A stretch of 64,000 nucleotides of DNA from JBEGHD01 sp049334165 (GTDB lineage Bacteria; Bacteroidota; Bacteroidia; Flavobacteriales_D; Sanyastnellaceae): assembly GCA_049334165.1 (NCBI GenBank), contig JBEGHD010000009.1. The stretch is one strand, 5' to 3'. Below are positions 44,289 to 52,506 of this stretch, piece after piece. Below the pieces are notes generated by a model that was given only the letters and a program-made list of their open reading frames with translations, did not search any database and was not told where the DNA came from. Position 1 is the stretch's first letter; every line of letters begins with the position of its first letter. Both the position numbers and the translations under genes were made by a program.

Positions 44289-45704
44289 TTAGTTGTTTTC
44301 AGAAAGTGAACCCATCGCGTAATCTACTTTGAGGGCTGCCTTAAATTGCTTTGCAAAAATCTCGATGTACTTCACCTCAGCGCTGATCAGACCGAGCTCT
44401 CTCGAGTTAACAAGAAACAAAGAACTTTCACCGATGGCGAAAAGCTCTCGCTCCCCTTCTACCAGTTGGCGATAATCCGAAACTGTTTGCCCATAGGTCG
44501 AAGCCTGGCCGGAAAGTGTTTGCAGCTCGTTCAGTGCAGCTCTCAGTTTGTAAGTCAGGTTGGCTTGCTTGTCTCTCAATTTCATGTCCGATTGTCTTAG
44601 TTTGATCTCAGCCAATTGCAGAGCACCGCGCTCTTTTCTAAGCAAAATGGGCATTTCAAACTCCAGTCCCCAGGTGTAATTATTCACACTCACCTGGTCG
44701 ATGGCGTCTCCACCAATAGCCTCAGTTAGAGGGTTGTACTTCAGATTAAGTGTAGGTTTGAGTTGTTCGGCTTTCCATCGTCTTTCTACTTCCAGCTGGT
44801 CAATGGTGAGCCTTGCTGCTGTCAATTCGGGGTGATCTACAATAGCAGATTGAGCATCGTCTGGCAGGTTTTCGAGAAGTTCTGCGACATCCAGCGTTTC
44901 CATCTCTGGAGGTGCGGTATTTTCAGACAACTCCAGTGGAATGGTTCCTTCAGCCCACAAAAAGGCCTCAATCTGCGCTCTGGAATTGGCCAGCTGTAAC
45001 TCAGCTTCTCGAAGAGCGAGCAAACGATTCTGCACCTGAATAGAAGCTTCCAGCGTGTCGATTAATGGGCGGTCTCCAAGCTCAGCCCCACCCTGCACAG
45101 CATCTCTTCTTTCCCGTGCCTTGCTGTAAGCTTCTCTGTAAACATCCACCTGGTGCCACGCGATAAACCAGTCCCAGTAAGCGCTTCCAGCCTTATAGAA
45201 AAGATCGTTCAGCATAAACGCTCTTTCCGCCCGGCTCGCCTCCTGATAAATCTTTGCTTGATTTAATTGAGCCCTTCTTTCATCGATAAAAAGTCCCTGG
45301 CCCACAGGAACTGAAATGCCTGCATAGTAAAGCCCAGCGGCAGGCGTGTTATCTTCCGGATTCAGATACTGACCTTCGTTTTCCTCGTAACCACCAACCA
45401 GTTCTACTCCAAACCAGGTGGGAATTTTCAGTCCACCATTAATGAGGCTGTAATACTCCTGCTGGCGAAAATACTTCTGACTAATGTCTGCGAAAGCCTT
45501 TGGATCGAAAGCCCCACGACTCATAAGCAAATTAGCTTCGCCTCGAGCTGTTTGGAGTTCAGCTCTTTCGGCCATGGGATGGTGTTTTTCAACGATTTCG
45601 AAAAACTCTTCCATTGTGAATGTGCTGTCCTGCTCCTGGCTAAAGGCTGACTTGCTCAAAAAGAGAATAAACAATATGCCAAATGCGTATCTCATTTTTC
45701 TCAC
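44289..45704 (-). CDS. TolC-family outer-membrane channel protein
   Basis: The 471-residue protein has a signal peptide (MRYAFGILFILFLSKSAFSQ) and the two repeated long-helix halves of TolC-type efflux proteins: TMEEFFEIVEKHHPMAERAE, ERAFMLNDLFYKAGSAYWDW, an equivalent second half, and ALNELQTLSGQASTY near the end. Its start overlaps the HlyD gene end by 4 bases (45701-45704), so ABC, HlyD and TolC are co-made and should span both membranes as one pump. Confidence 0.9.
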   Translation of the reverse strand: MRKMRYAFGILFILFLSKSAFSQEQDSTFTMEEFFEIVEKHHPMAERAELQTARGEANLLMSRGAFDPKAFADISQKYFRQQEYYSLINGGLKIPTWFGVELVGGYEENEGQYLNPEDNTPAAGLYYAGISVPVGQGLFIDERRAQLNQAKIYQEASRAERAFMLNDLFYKAGSAYWDWFIAWHQVDVYREAYSKARERRDAVQGGAELGDRPLIDTLEASIQVQNRLLALREAELQLANSRAQIEAFLWAEGTIPLELSENTAPPEMETLDVAELLENLPDDAQSAIVDHPELTAARLTIDQLEVERRWKAEQLKPTLNLKYNPLTEAIGGDAIDQVSVNNYTWGLEFEMPILLRKERGALQLAEIKLRQSDMKLRDKQANLTYKLRAALNELQTLSGQASTYGQTVSDYRQLVEGERELFAIGESSLFLVNSRELGLISAEVKYIEIFAKQFKAALKVDYAMGSLSENN

Positions 45705-47068
45705 TTCTTTTTCTGATCATTAGCATTTTGCCCATCCGATCCCAGACCGGTTTTGTAATAGTCTGGTGGAAAGCCATTAACCTGACGCCACAGCTCATAC
45801 CAAATTGGAACATCCTTGAGAAGCACGATATTGTTGGTTCCCGAGCCTACACGGAGAGCATCCGGCCACGGATGTTCCTCAGGATCGGGAGCCACCAAAA
45901 TTCGATACATGCCATTGTCACTTATGAACTTATCGATCGCATAAACGTCACCCGCGTAAGTTCCATAACTTGTGTTTGGCCATCCCGAAAACACAATTGC
46001 CGGCCAACCGTCAAATTGAATTCTCACGGTTTGACCTTTTTCTAAAAGCGGCAAGTCCAGTGGTCTCACATACATTTCCACAGCCAACTGATAATCTGAA
46101 GGCATTATCGTTACGATTTGCTCTCCTTCTTTTACCATTTCACCTATTCCCGATTGAATCGTCTGTGTGATGTATCCGCTTTGAGGTGCAGTGATGTAGT
46201 ACATTCCGCGTCTCACAGAGTAATTGGTGTATTCTGACTCGAGTTTTGCCACTCCCAGTTCGGCATCGTAGAAATTGGAAAGTGCCGTGAACTTCTCAGA
46301 CTTTGCTTTGGCGATGTCGTCTTTGTACTGAGCATCGAGCGAGGTCAATTCGACTTTTGCATTCAACACTTCATTCTGACTCGAAAGCAATTTGTTCTCT
46401 GCTGAGATTTTTTCGGCCTGTGCTTTCTGCATGGCCATTCTTCTGGTCTCCAAATCTGTGAGGGAGCGAAGTCCTTTTTCTTCCAATTGTTCCATCCGCT
46501 CATATTGCCTAACAGCAATTTCGTAATTGGTATTAGCAGCTTCAAGGTCGATGCTATCGCTCTTTACTTTTAGTTGAGCCTGCGTGAGTTTGTTTTGAGC
46601 TTGCTCCAGTTTCAACTCCCGGGTCTGCTCAAGTGCAGCAATTTGATCTTCCAGAGCCTGCACCTTTTCGTTGTAAGATTCGGCAGAAAGACCTTTTGCG
46701 CGCAATTGACGCTCTGCCCTGTCGAGGAGTAGCGGATCGAAATACTGATCCTTTACCTCAGAGATGAAAAGAATAGTGTCTCCTTTTTCTACTTCATCAC
46801 CTTCTTTCACATACCACTCCTCTATTCTACCACCGATCACTGAGTTGATCGCCTGAGGCCGTTGACCAGGCTTTAGCGTAGTCACAACTCCACCAGACCG
46901 GATATTCTGAGTCCACGGTAAGAACAACACGATTCCAAGTATTGCGAAAAAGACCAGAACCATGCGCAAGAACCAGCGGCCCCCGCTGCGGGAATAGACC
47001 TTTCTGAAAGAGGAATGTTCATCCCGATTTACTCGGTGGGTAATGCTATTTTGAGATATATTCAACAT
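45701..47068 (-). CDS. HlyD-family membrane fusion protein
   Basis: The 455-residue protein has one N-terminal membrane helix (FLRMVLVFFAILGIVLFLPW), a biotinyl-lipoyl half motif (IGGRIEEWYVKEGDEVEKGD) and a coiled-coil hairpin of about 190 residues (for example AAQLKVKSD-type Lys/Glu/Gln heptads). The second lipoyl half is present (ITAPQSGYITQTIQSGIGEMV), and then a beta-barrel domain (MYVRPLDLPLLEKGQTVRIQ). The C-terminal part has PWPDALRVGSGTNNIVLL. It is the periplasmic adaptor of the ABC-HlyD-TolC exporter; the ABC gene is 14 bases upstream. Confidence 0.9.
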   Translation of the reverse strand: MLNISQNSITHRVNRDEHSSFRKVYSRSGGRWFLRMVLVFFAILGIVLFLPWTQNIRSGGVVTTLKPGQRPQAINSVIGGRIEEWYVKEGDEVEKGDTILFISEVKDQYFDPLLLDRAERQLRAKGLSAESYNEKVQALEDQIAALEQTRELKLEQAQNKLTQAQLKVKSDSIDLEAANTNYEIAVRQYERMEQLEEKGLRSLTDLETRRMAMQKAQAEKISAENKLLSSQNEVLNAKVELTSLDAQYKDDIAKAKSEKFTALSNFYDAELGVAKLESEYTNYSVRRGMYYITAPQSGYITQTIQSGIGEMVKEGEQIVTIMPSDYQLAVEMYVRPLDLPLLEKGQTVRIQFDGWPAIVFSGWPNTSYGTYAGDVYAIDKFISDNGMYRILVAPDPEEHPWPDALRVGSGTNNIVLLKDVPIWYELWRQVNGFPPDYYKTGLGSDGQNANDQKKK

Positions 47069-47082
47069 TTTTCAATCTTGTT

Positions 47083-48783
47083 TTAGTTGTTGTCAGTTTG
47101 ATTTCCTCCAACTTTCTTCAACTGGCCATTTATCATGGTATAGAGAACTGATGCCTTTTCGATTAAGTAAGGGTCGCCTGAAACAGCAACAACTGTCCAG
47201 GGCCTTTCTGGTGAAAAGAGGTAGTCAATTATTTCCTGTCTTTGTTTCATGTCGATGTATTCAAAAGAATCCTCGAGCAGCAAGAGTCTCGGCTTGTCGG
47301 CAATGCTACGAGCGATTAATAATTTTTGAACAAGACTGCGAGGCAGCTTTCTTCCCTGAGGGTCGATTCGGGTGTTGTAACCTTCTGGTAAAAGACTGAT
47401 GAACTTCTTGAGTTTGGCAGCTTCCACCGCTTCTTTTACGTTTTCAAAAGTCGCCCCCTGACGACCCATAGCCAGGTTTTCCATAACGGTTCCTTCAAAC
47501 AGCTGCTGGTGGCTCAACAAGTCACCAATCATAGCCCTGAGGTTTTCCTGATGCAGGTTCCCTTTTGATAGATCATCGAAGGAAATAGCTCCTGAAGTGA
47601 GATCATAAATCCCCGAGAGCAACTGAAGTAATGTGGTTTTTCCAGAGCCATTTTCTCCCGTTATCACTACTCTGGAGTTGGGCTCAATTCGAAGCGTGGT
47701 TTTTTCGAGAGAGTTGGAGTTGGCGCCTGGATAACTAAAAACTGCCTGGTCGAGCTCAATACTCATTCCGTTTCCGTTGTCTTTTAAAGATTGGCGATTG
47801 GTGTCTTCTGGCTCGAGCTCAAGGTCGGTAACTTCTCCAATTTTTTCGAGGGCTGTGAGAATATCGTAAATCGTTTCAAGACTATTCACGAGCTTTTCCA
47901 CAGAGTTGATAATCATAAGAATGATGATCTCAGCAGCAACGAACTGACCGATGTTCATCAATTGTTCCATTACAAGTACACCACCAATAGCGAGTAGTCC
48001 TGTAGCGATGATCACTTTAAAGCCAACCAGAAAGCTAAACTGCTTGAGGAGCTCCTTGAAGTGCTTCTCACGGTAGTCGAGGTAATTGTCAACGTGTTCG
48101 TTGGTTTTAGACATGGGAAGCGTGGAGTCACCAGCGAGTTTGAACGTGGCTGCAGTTCTGGCTACCTCTTCGAGCCAGTGAGCAAGATTGTACTTGTATT
48201 TCGACTCCTTGAGGCTGGCATTGAGTCCCGGCTTTGCAGTAAATCTAAAAATGACGTAGATCAGAAGTACCAGTAGCAAACTGAACAGGATGAAAAACGG
48301 GTGGTAAAGCGAGAGCAGAATCAGACCAAACACTACCTGCAGAGTGGCTGCTGAAAAGTCCATCAATACCTTCGACAGCCCTTTTTGGACCGACATCGTA
48401 TCAAAAAACCGGTTCATCAGCTCTGGTGCATAGTGGCGATAGAGCTCTTCCATCCTGATTCGTGGAATGCGATAGGCAAATTCAAAAGCCGCCCGGGTAA
48501 AAATTCTCTGCTGAATGTTTTCTACCACTCGCAATTGAAAGATCTGAAGCAATCCTCCGAAGAGTACGCCTAACACTACAAAAGTGACCAGCACCACCCA
48601 GGATGAGCTCACCCGCCCTCCCTGAATAAGGTTTACGATCGCCTGAATGCCCAGTGGTATGGAGAGCATGATCAACCCATGGAGTATTGCGTACAGATAA
48701 ACGTTTCGGATTTCCTTCTGATCTGGCTTCAACAGCCGCCAAAAGCGATCTGTCGGTGACAGTGTTTCTTTTTTGGTTTCCAT
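47083..48783 (-). CDS. ABC exporter with degenerate ATPase motifs
   Basis: The 566-residue half-transporter has six membrane helices in the first 320 residues and a nucleotide-binding domain after 345. Walker A is normal (GENGSGKTT near 378). The signature LSGGQ is replaced by LPRSL (GRKLPRSLVQKLLIARSI). The Walker B end reads LLLLEDSFEYID, so the usual Asp-Glu order is Glu-Asp, and the H-loop His is Gly (AVSGDPYL). No peptidase domain is present. From memory, similar proteins occur next to HlyD and TolC genes in other Bacteroidota, so the changes may be family-wide. It may hydrolyse ATP slowly, or use an unknown partner. The gene lies 100 bases after the small membrane protein. Confidence 0.88.
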   Translation of the reverse strand: METKKETLSPTDRFWRLLKPDQKEIRNVYLYAILHGLIMLSIPLGIQAIVNLIQGGRVSSSWVVLVTFVVLGVLFGGLLQIFQLRVVENIQQRIFTRAAFEFAYRIPRIRMEELYRHYAPELMNRFFDTMSVQKGLSKVLMDFSAATLQVVFGLILLSLYHPFFILFSLLLVLLIYVIFRFTAKPGLNASLKESKYKYNLAHWLEEVARTAATFKLAGDSTLPMSKTNEHVDNYLDYREKHFKELLKQFSFLVGFKVIIATGLLAIGGVLVMEQLMNIGQFVAAEIIILMIINSVEKLVNSLETIYDILTALEKIGEVTDLELEPEDTNRQSLKDNGNGMSIELDQAVFSYPGANSNSLEKTTLRIEPNSRVVITGENGSGKTTLLQLLSGIYDLTSGAISFDDLSKGNLHQENLRAMIGDLLSHQQLFEGTVMENLAMGRQGATFENVKEAVEAAKLKKFISLLPEGYNTRIDPQGRKLPRSLVQKLLIARSIADKPRLLLLEDSFEYIDMKQRQEIIDYLFSPERPWTVVAVSGDPYLIEKASVLYTMINGQLKKVGGNQTDNN

Positions 48784-48883
48784 ATCAGGATTTAGATTCT
48801 ACTCAGAAAAGACTGAGTGCAAACACGTAAATGATTAAAAATGAAATGATAAAATTGGAGCGTTAAAAGCTACTTAATTTTAT

Positions 48884-49213
48884 TCAGAATCTGGGAGGTG
48901 GTGGATCCTCGGATAAGGCCCCACTGCGAACTGTGAGGTGAAGAAAAATTGGAGAAAGCCCTCGTTCAGCTTCTACAAAGTCGAGGATTTCGGTTAGTAT
49001 TGGGTTGGCCAGGTCGTCTCCTGCATCAACCAGGAAATGATTGGCGTCTTCTTCGTGCTCCTCTAAAATCTCTGCCATAACAACCGAGTTCACAGGCTGA
49101 CTGGTAATGTAAACATGGGCAGCCATGAACATGAAAATCAAGCTGAACAGCAGGAGCACACGAAGTGGTATGCGATTGACTTTTGACGATATGGGCACAA
49201 GCGTCAATCTCAT
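48884..49213 (-). CDS. Small single-pass membrane protein in export operon
   Basis: The 109-residue protein has one membrane helix (IPLRVLLLFSLIFMFMAAHVYI), an acidic part (EILEEHEEDANHFLVDAGDD) and ends in SEDPPPPRF. I do not recognise the family. It overlaps the end of the TetR-family gene by 4 bases and precedes the ABC gene by 100 bases, so it belongs to the same transcript. It might be a pump accessory factor or an exported small product; neither is shown by the sequence. Confidence 0.7.
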   Translation of the reverse strand: MRLTLVPISSKVNRIPLRVLLLFSLIFMFMAAHVYITSQPVNSVVMAEILEEHEEDANHFLVDAGDDLANPILTEILDFVEAERGLSPIFLHLTVRSGALSEDPPPPRF

Positions 49214-49893
49214 TTCTCTGATTCTATAGATTTCATTACCATCTGTTTGTAAAAACTGGTGATACTGTCTTCACCAACTACCACATCTGTAAGGCTGCGC
49301 AAGTGACTTGCGAAAAAACGCTGGTGATGAGCACCCTCTATCACTGTTGAAATCACCATGCGCGGGTATTTGTATTCGGGACTAATCTCAGTCACGATTT
49401 CACTCACCCGTCCTACAAGCCTCTTATAAGCAGAAAAAGCACCCATTTTGTTTTCTTCATCGACTTCTCTTGTCAGATAAGCTTTGGAAGATTCTGCTAT
49501 AATAATCTGATTTAACTGGCGCTCGTTGATGTGTCCGTAAACATTGTCTTCTTCAGGCTCTCTGGTAAGCACCTCAATGGCTCGTCCCAGACGCTCTTTT
49601 GGAGATTCGATATTGGCAAGTGCAAAAACCAACTTGTACTCCATCCATGACCAATACCAGGAAAAGAGATAGAGCAGTAATTTGTGTTTGTTTTCGAAAT
49701 AGCGATAAACAGAAGCCTCTGTTGACTGAATTTCCTTTGCCAGTTTATGAAAAGTGAAAGCATCAAAACCCACTTCGATGAGCAATGAGATGCTTCCGCG
49801 AATGATTCGCTTTCCAAGCTCACTCGACTCAGGGTCTTTGATGTAAACATTTTCGTTTACCTGAATATGTAGGTTGGACAGTAAGTCTTTCAC
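49210..49893 (-). CDS. TetR-family regulator
   Basis: The 227-residue protein has an N-terminal extension and then a TetR DNA-binding domain: GKRIIRGSISLLIEVGFDAFTFHKLAKEI, followed by EASVYRYFENKHKLLLYLF, which is the recognition helix and its C-cap. The C-terminal ligand domain is all helical. It is the first gene of the small protein-ABC-HlyD-TolC operon and most likely represses it and itself. A possible operator is the inverted repeat TGCAAA-N21-TTTGCA at 49911-49943, which covers the predicted -7 element. Confidence 0.9.
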   Translation of the reverse strand: MKDLLSNLHIQVNENVYIKDPESSELGKRIIRGSISLLIEVGFDAFTFHKLAKEIQSTEASVYRYFENKHKLLLYLFSWYWSWMEYKLVFALANIESPKERLGRAIEVLTREPEEDNVYGHINERQLNQIIIAESSKAYLTREVDEENKMGAFSAYKRLVGRVSEIVTEISPEYKYPRMVISTVIEGAHHQRFFASHLRSLTDVVVGEDSITSFYKQMVMKSIESEK

Positions 49894-49912
49894 AATTCAA
49901 ACTATTTACATG

Positions 49913-49920
49913 CAAATATA
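49913..49920 (-). promoter_or_regulatory. Candidate -7 element for TetR export operon
   Basis: Read on the minus strand this is TATATTTG, a perfect TAnnTTTG match 20 bases before the TetR ATG. It lies within an inverted repeat TGCAAA (49911-49916) and TTTGCA (49938-49943), a plausible place for TetR autorepression. Confidence 0.45.
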
Positions 49921-50052
49921 ATAGTAATACTTTCAGCTTTGCACTTAATACCTCTAACACTGGATTTCCAGAAAGGTTCACACAGTCTGAAAAAAAATTT
50001 TGAAGCCCGCTTTTCGTAAGTTAGAGCCGGTTTTAAACGAAAAAGCTTAACC

Positions 50053-50589
50053 GTGAATCCATTCGAAGAACTGAGAATTATGATGGACGAGGCTGACCTT
50101 TGGCAGCAAAAATTCACAGCGTCCAGAGGTGAACTGCTAGTATCCAAAGGGGATCGTTCTACAGATTTGTTCTGGATAAAAAGCGGAAGTGTAAGAGTCT
50201 ACCTCCTGGACGATGAACGGGAGCACACTATCCGATTTGGCTACAATGGTTCATTTATCACAGCCCTCGACTCTTTCATCACGGGAAATCCGACAAGTCT
50301 TTGGATCGAAATTTTGAGAAAAGCCGAAATCTGGAAGGTGGACAAATCGACCTTCGATAAGTTTATCCAGGCAAAGCCAGAAAGGTTAACCCGGTGGCTC
50401 ACACTAGTTGAACACCTCACTTTTCAGCAGTTTGAGCGCGAGTTGGATTTGCTCACCTCCTCACCGGCTAAGCGATTTCAAAGAGTTTTGAATCGAAGCC
50501 CAAGAGTCTTTCAGGAAATTCCGCACAAGTACATTGCCTCTTATCTTCGAATGACTCCAGAAACACTTTCACGACTTCAGAAATCTTGA
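50053..50589 (+). CDS. Crp/Fnr-family transcription regulator
   Basis: The 178-residue protein has a cyclic-nucleotide-binding-type domain (RGELLVSKGDRSTDLFWIKSGSVRVYLL, FGYNGSFITALDSFI) and a C-terminal helix-turn-helix (IPHKYIASYLRMTPETLSRLQKS). It has no FNR-type cluster of cysteines, so it is not an oxygen-sensing iron-sulfur regulator. The gene ends right after the recognition helix, which is normal in this Bacteroidota subgroup. It stands alone between the TetR promoter region and a DinB-like gene, and may bind the CRP/FNR-type palindrome at 42193 (inference). Confidence 0.9.
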   Translation: MNPFEELRIMMDEADLWQQKFTASRGELLVSKGDRSTDLFWIKSGSVRVYLLDDEREHTIRFGYNGSFITALDSFITGNPTSLWIEILRKAEIWKVDKSTFDKFIQAKPERLTRWLTLVEHLTFQQFERELDLLTSSPAKRFQRVLNRSPRVFQEIPHKYIASYLRMTPETLSRLQKS

Positions 50590-50651
50590 GTTGAATCAAT
50601 TTTAATAAGTCGACATTTATTGAGATTTGCTTCGATTAAAAAACATAATTC

Positions 50652-51191
50652 ATGAGGATCAATCAAAACGAATTAATTGCCGATCTGGAGCAAAGAACTC
50701 ACGACAATCTTCGCAAGGCCAAAAAACTGGCAGAACTCAACGAAAGTAAACTCAACAAGAAACCGGACTCAGAAAGCTGGAGCGCCCTTGAAGCCATCGA
50801 ACACCTAAATCGGTACGGAGAATTTTATATCCCCGAAATCGGTAAGAGATTGAAAGACGCAAAACGGATCTCATCTTGTGTCACTTTCAAAAGCGGGTGG
50901 CTCGGAAACAAATTTGCTAAAATGATGCTCCCAGATGCTAAAAGCATGAAGACTTTCAGTTCGATGAACCCAGCCGGAAGCAACCTGGACAAATCAGTTC
51001 TTACCACTTTCATCACGCAGCAGCAAGAGATTTTGGATTTACTCGACAAGGCAAAGTCTGTAAATCTAAAGAAGGTCAAAACCTCCATCTCGATCAGCAA
51101 GTGGATCAAGCTGAGACTAGGCGATACCTTAAGGGTTGTTACCTACCATAACCAGCGTCATATTCAACAAGCGGAGAGAGCGGTTGGCTGA
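50652..51191 (+). CDS. DinB-like four-helix-bundle protein
   Basis: The 179-residue protein has a DinB_2-type arrangement: SWSALEAIEHLNRYGEF with the first metal-binding His near residue 51, and the C-terminal VVTYHNQRHIQQAER with two more His residues near 166 and 170. It would bind one metal ion in a helical bundle; some relatives are thiol S-transferases, most are unknown. It lies 62 bases downstream of the Crp/Fnr gene. Confidence 0.85.
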   Translation: MRINQNELIADLEQRTHDNLRKAKKLAELNESKLNKKPDSESWSALEAIEHLNRYGEFYIPEIGKRLKDAKRISSCVTFKSGWLGNKFAKMMLPDAKSMKTFSSMNPAGSNLDKSVLTTFITQQQEILDLLDKAKSVNLKKVKTSISISKWIKLRLGDTLRVVTYHNQRHIQQAERAVG

Positions 51192-51280
51192 TTTTGATTT
51201 TACTTAAGAAAATGAAAATACTGACGTAGAATTTTTGATAATCTTTGTCGTTGTTCTCAAGGTACCAACGCTTTGACCTT

Positions 51281-51790
51281 ATGAAAAAACTTGTCCTACT
51301 TCTGACGATGCTGGCTGCCCTAAGCTCCATCAGTCAGGCACAAACTATCAATCAAAAAGAAACGACCGAACCAATTCTGAAGTATCAGGCCGGAGCCTTT
51401 GCCGGCATTTCGCAGGGCTTTGGTATGAGTTTTCGCTTCTGGCCAGAAAAATTTGGAACTCAATTCACTTTTACCCCTGTCGTTGATGAATATTTTGAAC
51501 TTTACAGTTTAGGATTTTCACTACTGCATTGGGTTTCGAAGGGAGAGAAAATTGGACTTTATGCCTATCAGGGAAATCACCTTCTTGTGGATATTGACCG
51601 GGATATACGCGAACCCGATGGTTCCAAAAGAACGAGGTGGGACAACCAGTATTATTGCGGGCTAGGATTTGGAGCACAGATTAATCTGGTCACAAGGTTT
51701 AAGCTCGACATCACAACAGGATTTGTTGCCATGAACAACTTTCAGAGACTCCGAACCGACCTTGGAATTGGCCTCTTCTATGAATTTTAA
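51281..51790 (+). CDS. Small outer-membrane barrel, paralog family member 3
   Basis: The ATG at 51281 starts a signal peptide (MKKLVLLLTMLAALSSISQAQ); the product is 169 residues. The strands match the family seen at 38759 and 39391: GFGMSFRFWPEKFGTQFTFT, SLGFSLLHWVSKGEKIGLYAYQGNH, GLGFGAQINLVTRFKLDITTG, and the terminal GIGLFYEF. It lacks the charged EKKDE segment of members 1 and 2. It is followed by member 4 after 40 bases, so this is a second tandem pair. Confidence 0.78.
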   Translation: MKKLVLLLTMLAALSSISQAQTINQKETTEPILKYQAGAFAGISQGFGMSFRFWPEKFGTQFTFTPVVDEYFELYSLGFSLLHWVSKGEKIGLYAYQGNHLLVDIDRDIREPDGSKRTRWDNQYYCGLGFGAQINLVTRFKLDITTGFVAMNNFQRLRTDLGIGLFYEF

Positions 51791-51830
51791 GAAATACTGA
51801 AAACCTAATTGAAATCGAAAATCGCTTACC

Positions 51831-52355
51831 ATGAAATACTTCACAACGCTATTTTTTTTCATCGCTCTCACAATGATGTCAGTTCAGGGGCAGTCAGAAA
51901 ATGACACCATCCCAAATTCAAACTCTCTCATGAAACATTCGCTTGGAGCCACTGCCGCCAGAGCAAATGGCGTTGGCCTAACCTATCGCTATTGGCCCGG
52001 AAACTTTGGAGTTCAGGCTACCTTCGGCCCCTACCTTGAGGATGACCTTGCCAATATCAGTGCGGGAATTACATTTCTGTACAGGATTGCTGGAACCGAG
52101 CACGTTGAGCTCTTTGCCTACCAGGGAAATCATTACCGCTTTGAAGAATATTATGAAGGATTCTATTCACCAGGACCGCCATATCACGATGATAAATTAG
52201 TAACCGAAGAAAACTTCAATACCGGCATTGGCCTTGGAGTAGAGTTCATCATCCTGAAGCAAATCAACCTCGATCTTATGTTGGGATACACCGCTATCGA
52301 CAACTTCACAGGATTAACCATTACTGGTGGAGCAGGTCTTTATTACAATTTCTGA
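51831..52355 (+). CDS. Small outer-membrane barrel, paralog family member 4
   Basis: The 174-residue protein has a signal peptide (MKYFTTLFFFIALTMMSVQG) and the family pattern: ANGVGLTYRYWPGNFGVQA, SAGITFLYRIAGTEHVELFAYQGNH, LGVEFIILKQINLDLMLGY, and the terminal GAGLYYNF. It resembles member 2 in FLYRIA-x-x-EHV and YQ-x-N. The loop with FYSPGPPYHDD is unique. It probably shares a transcript with member 3. No function can be assigned. Confidence 0.78.
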   Translation: MKYFTTLFFFIALTMMSVQGQSENDTIPNSNSLMKHSLGATAARANGVGLTYRYWPGNFGVQATFGPYLEDDLANISAGITFLYRIAGTEHVELFAYQGNHYRFEEYYEGFYSPGPPYHDDKLVTEENFNTGIGLGVEFIILKQINLDLMLGYTAIDNFTGLTITGGAGLYYNF

Positions 52356-52455
52356 CAACCGATTTATTCGGTTACAGGTTACAATCCAAAATACAGGACA
52401 GAACCTGAGTACAAGTCTTTTGTTTGGCTGCTAAACCAATGTGAAAGGAAATTGA

Positions 52456-52467
52456 TTTTCGCGAAAA
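52456..52467. promoter_or_regulatory. Perfect palindrome upstream of lplA
   Basis: TTTTCGCGAAAA is a perfect 12-base palindrome. A -7-like TACTTTCG follows at 52479-52486, 21 bases before the lplA ATG, so the palindrome would centre near -31 and could be an operator overlapping the promoter. The functional reading is tentative. Confidence 0.3.
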
Positions 52468-52506
52468 GCGATATTTTCTACTTTCGCCAAAAGAAGTTTA
52501 CAGCCT

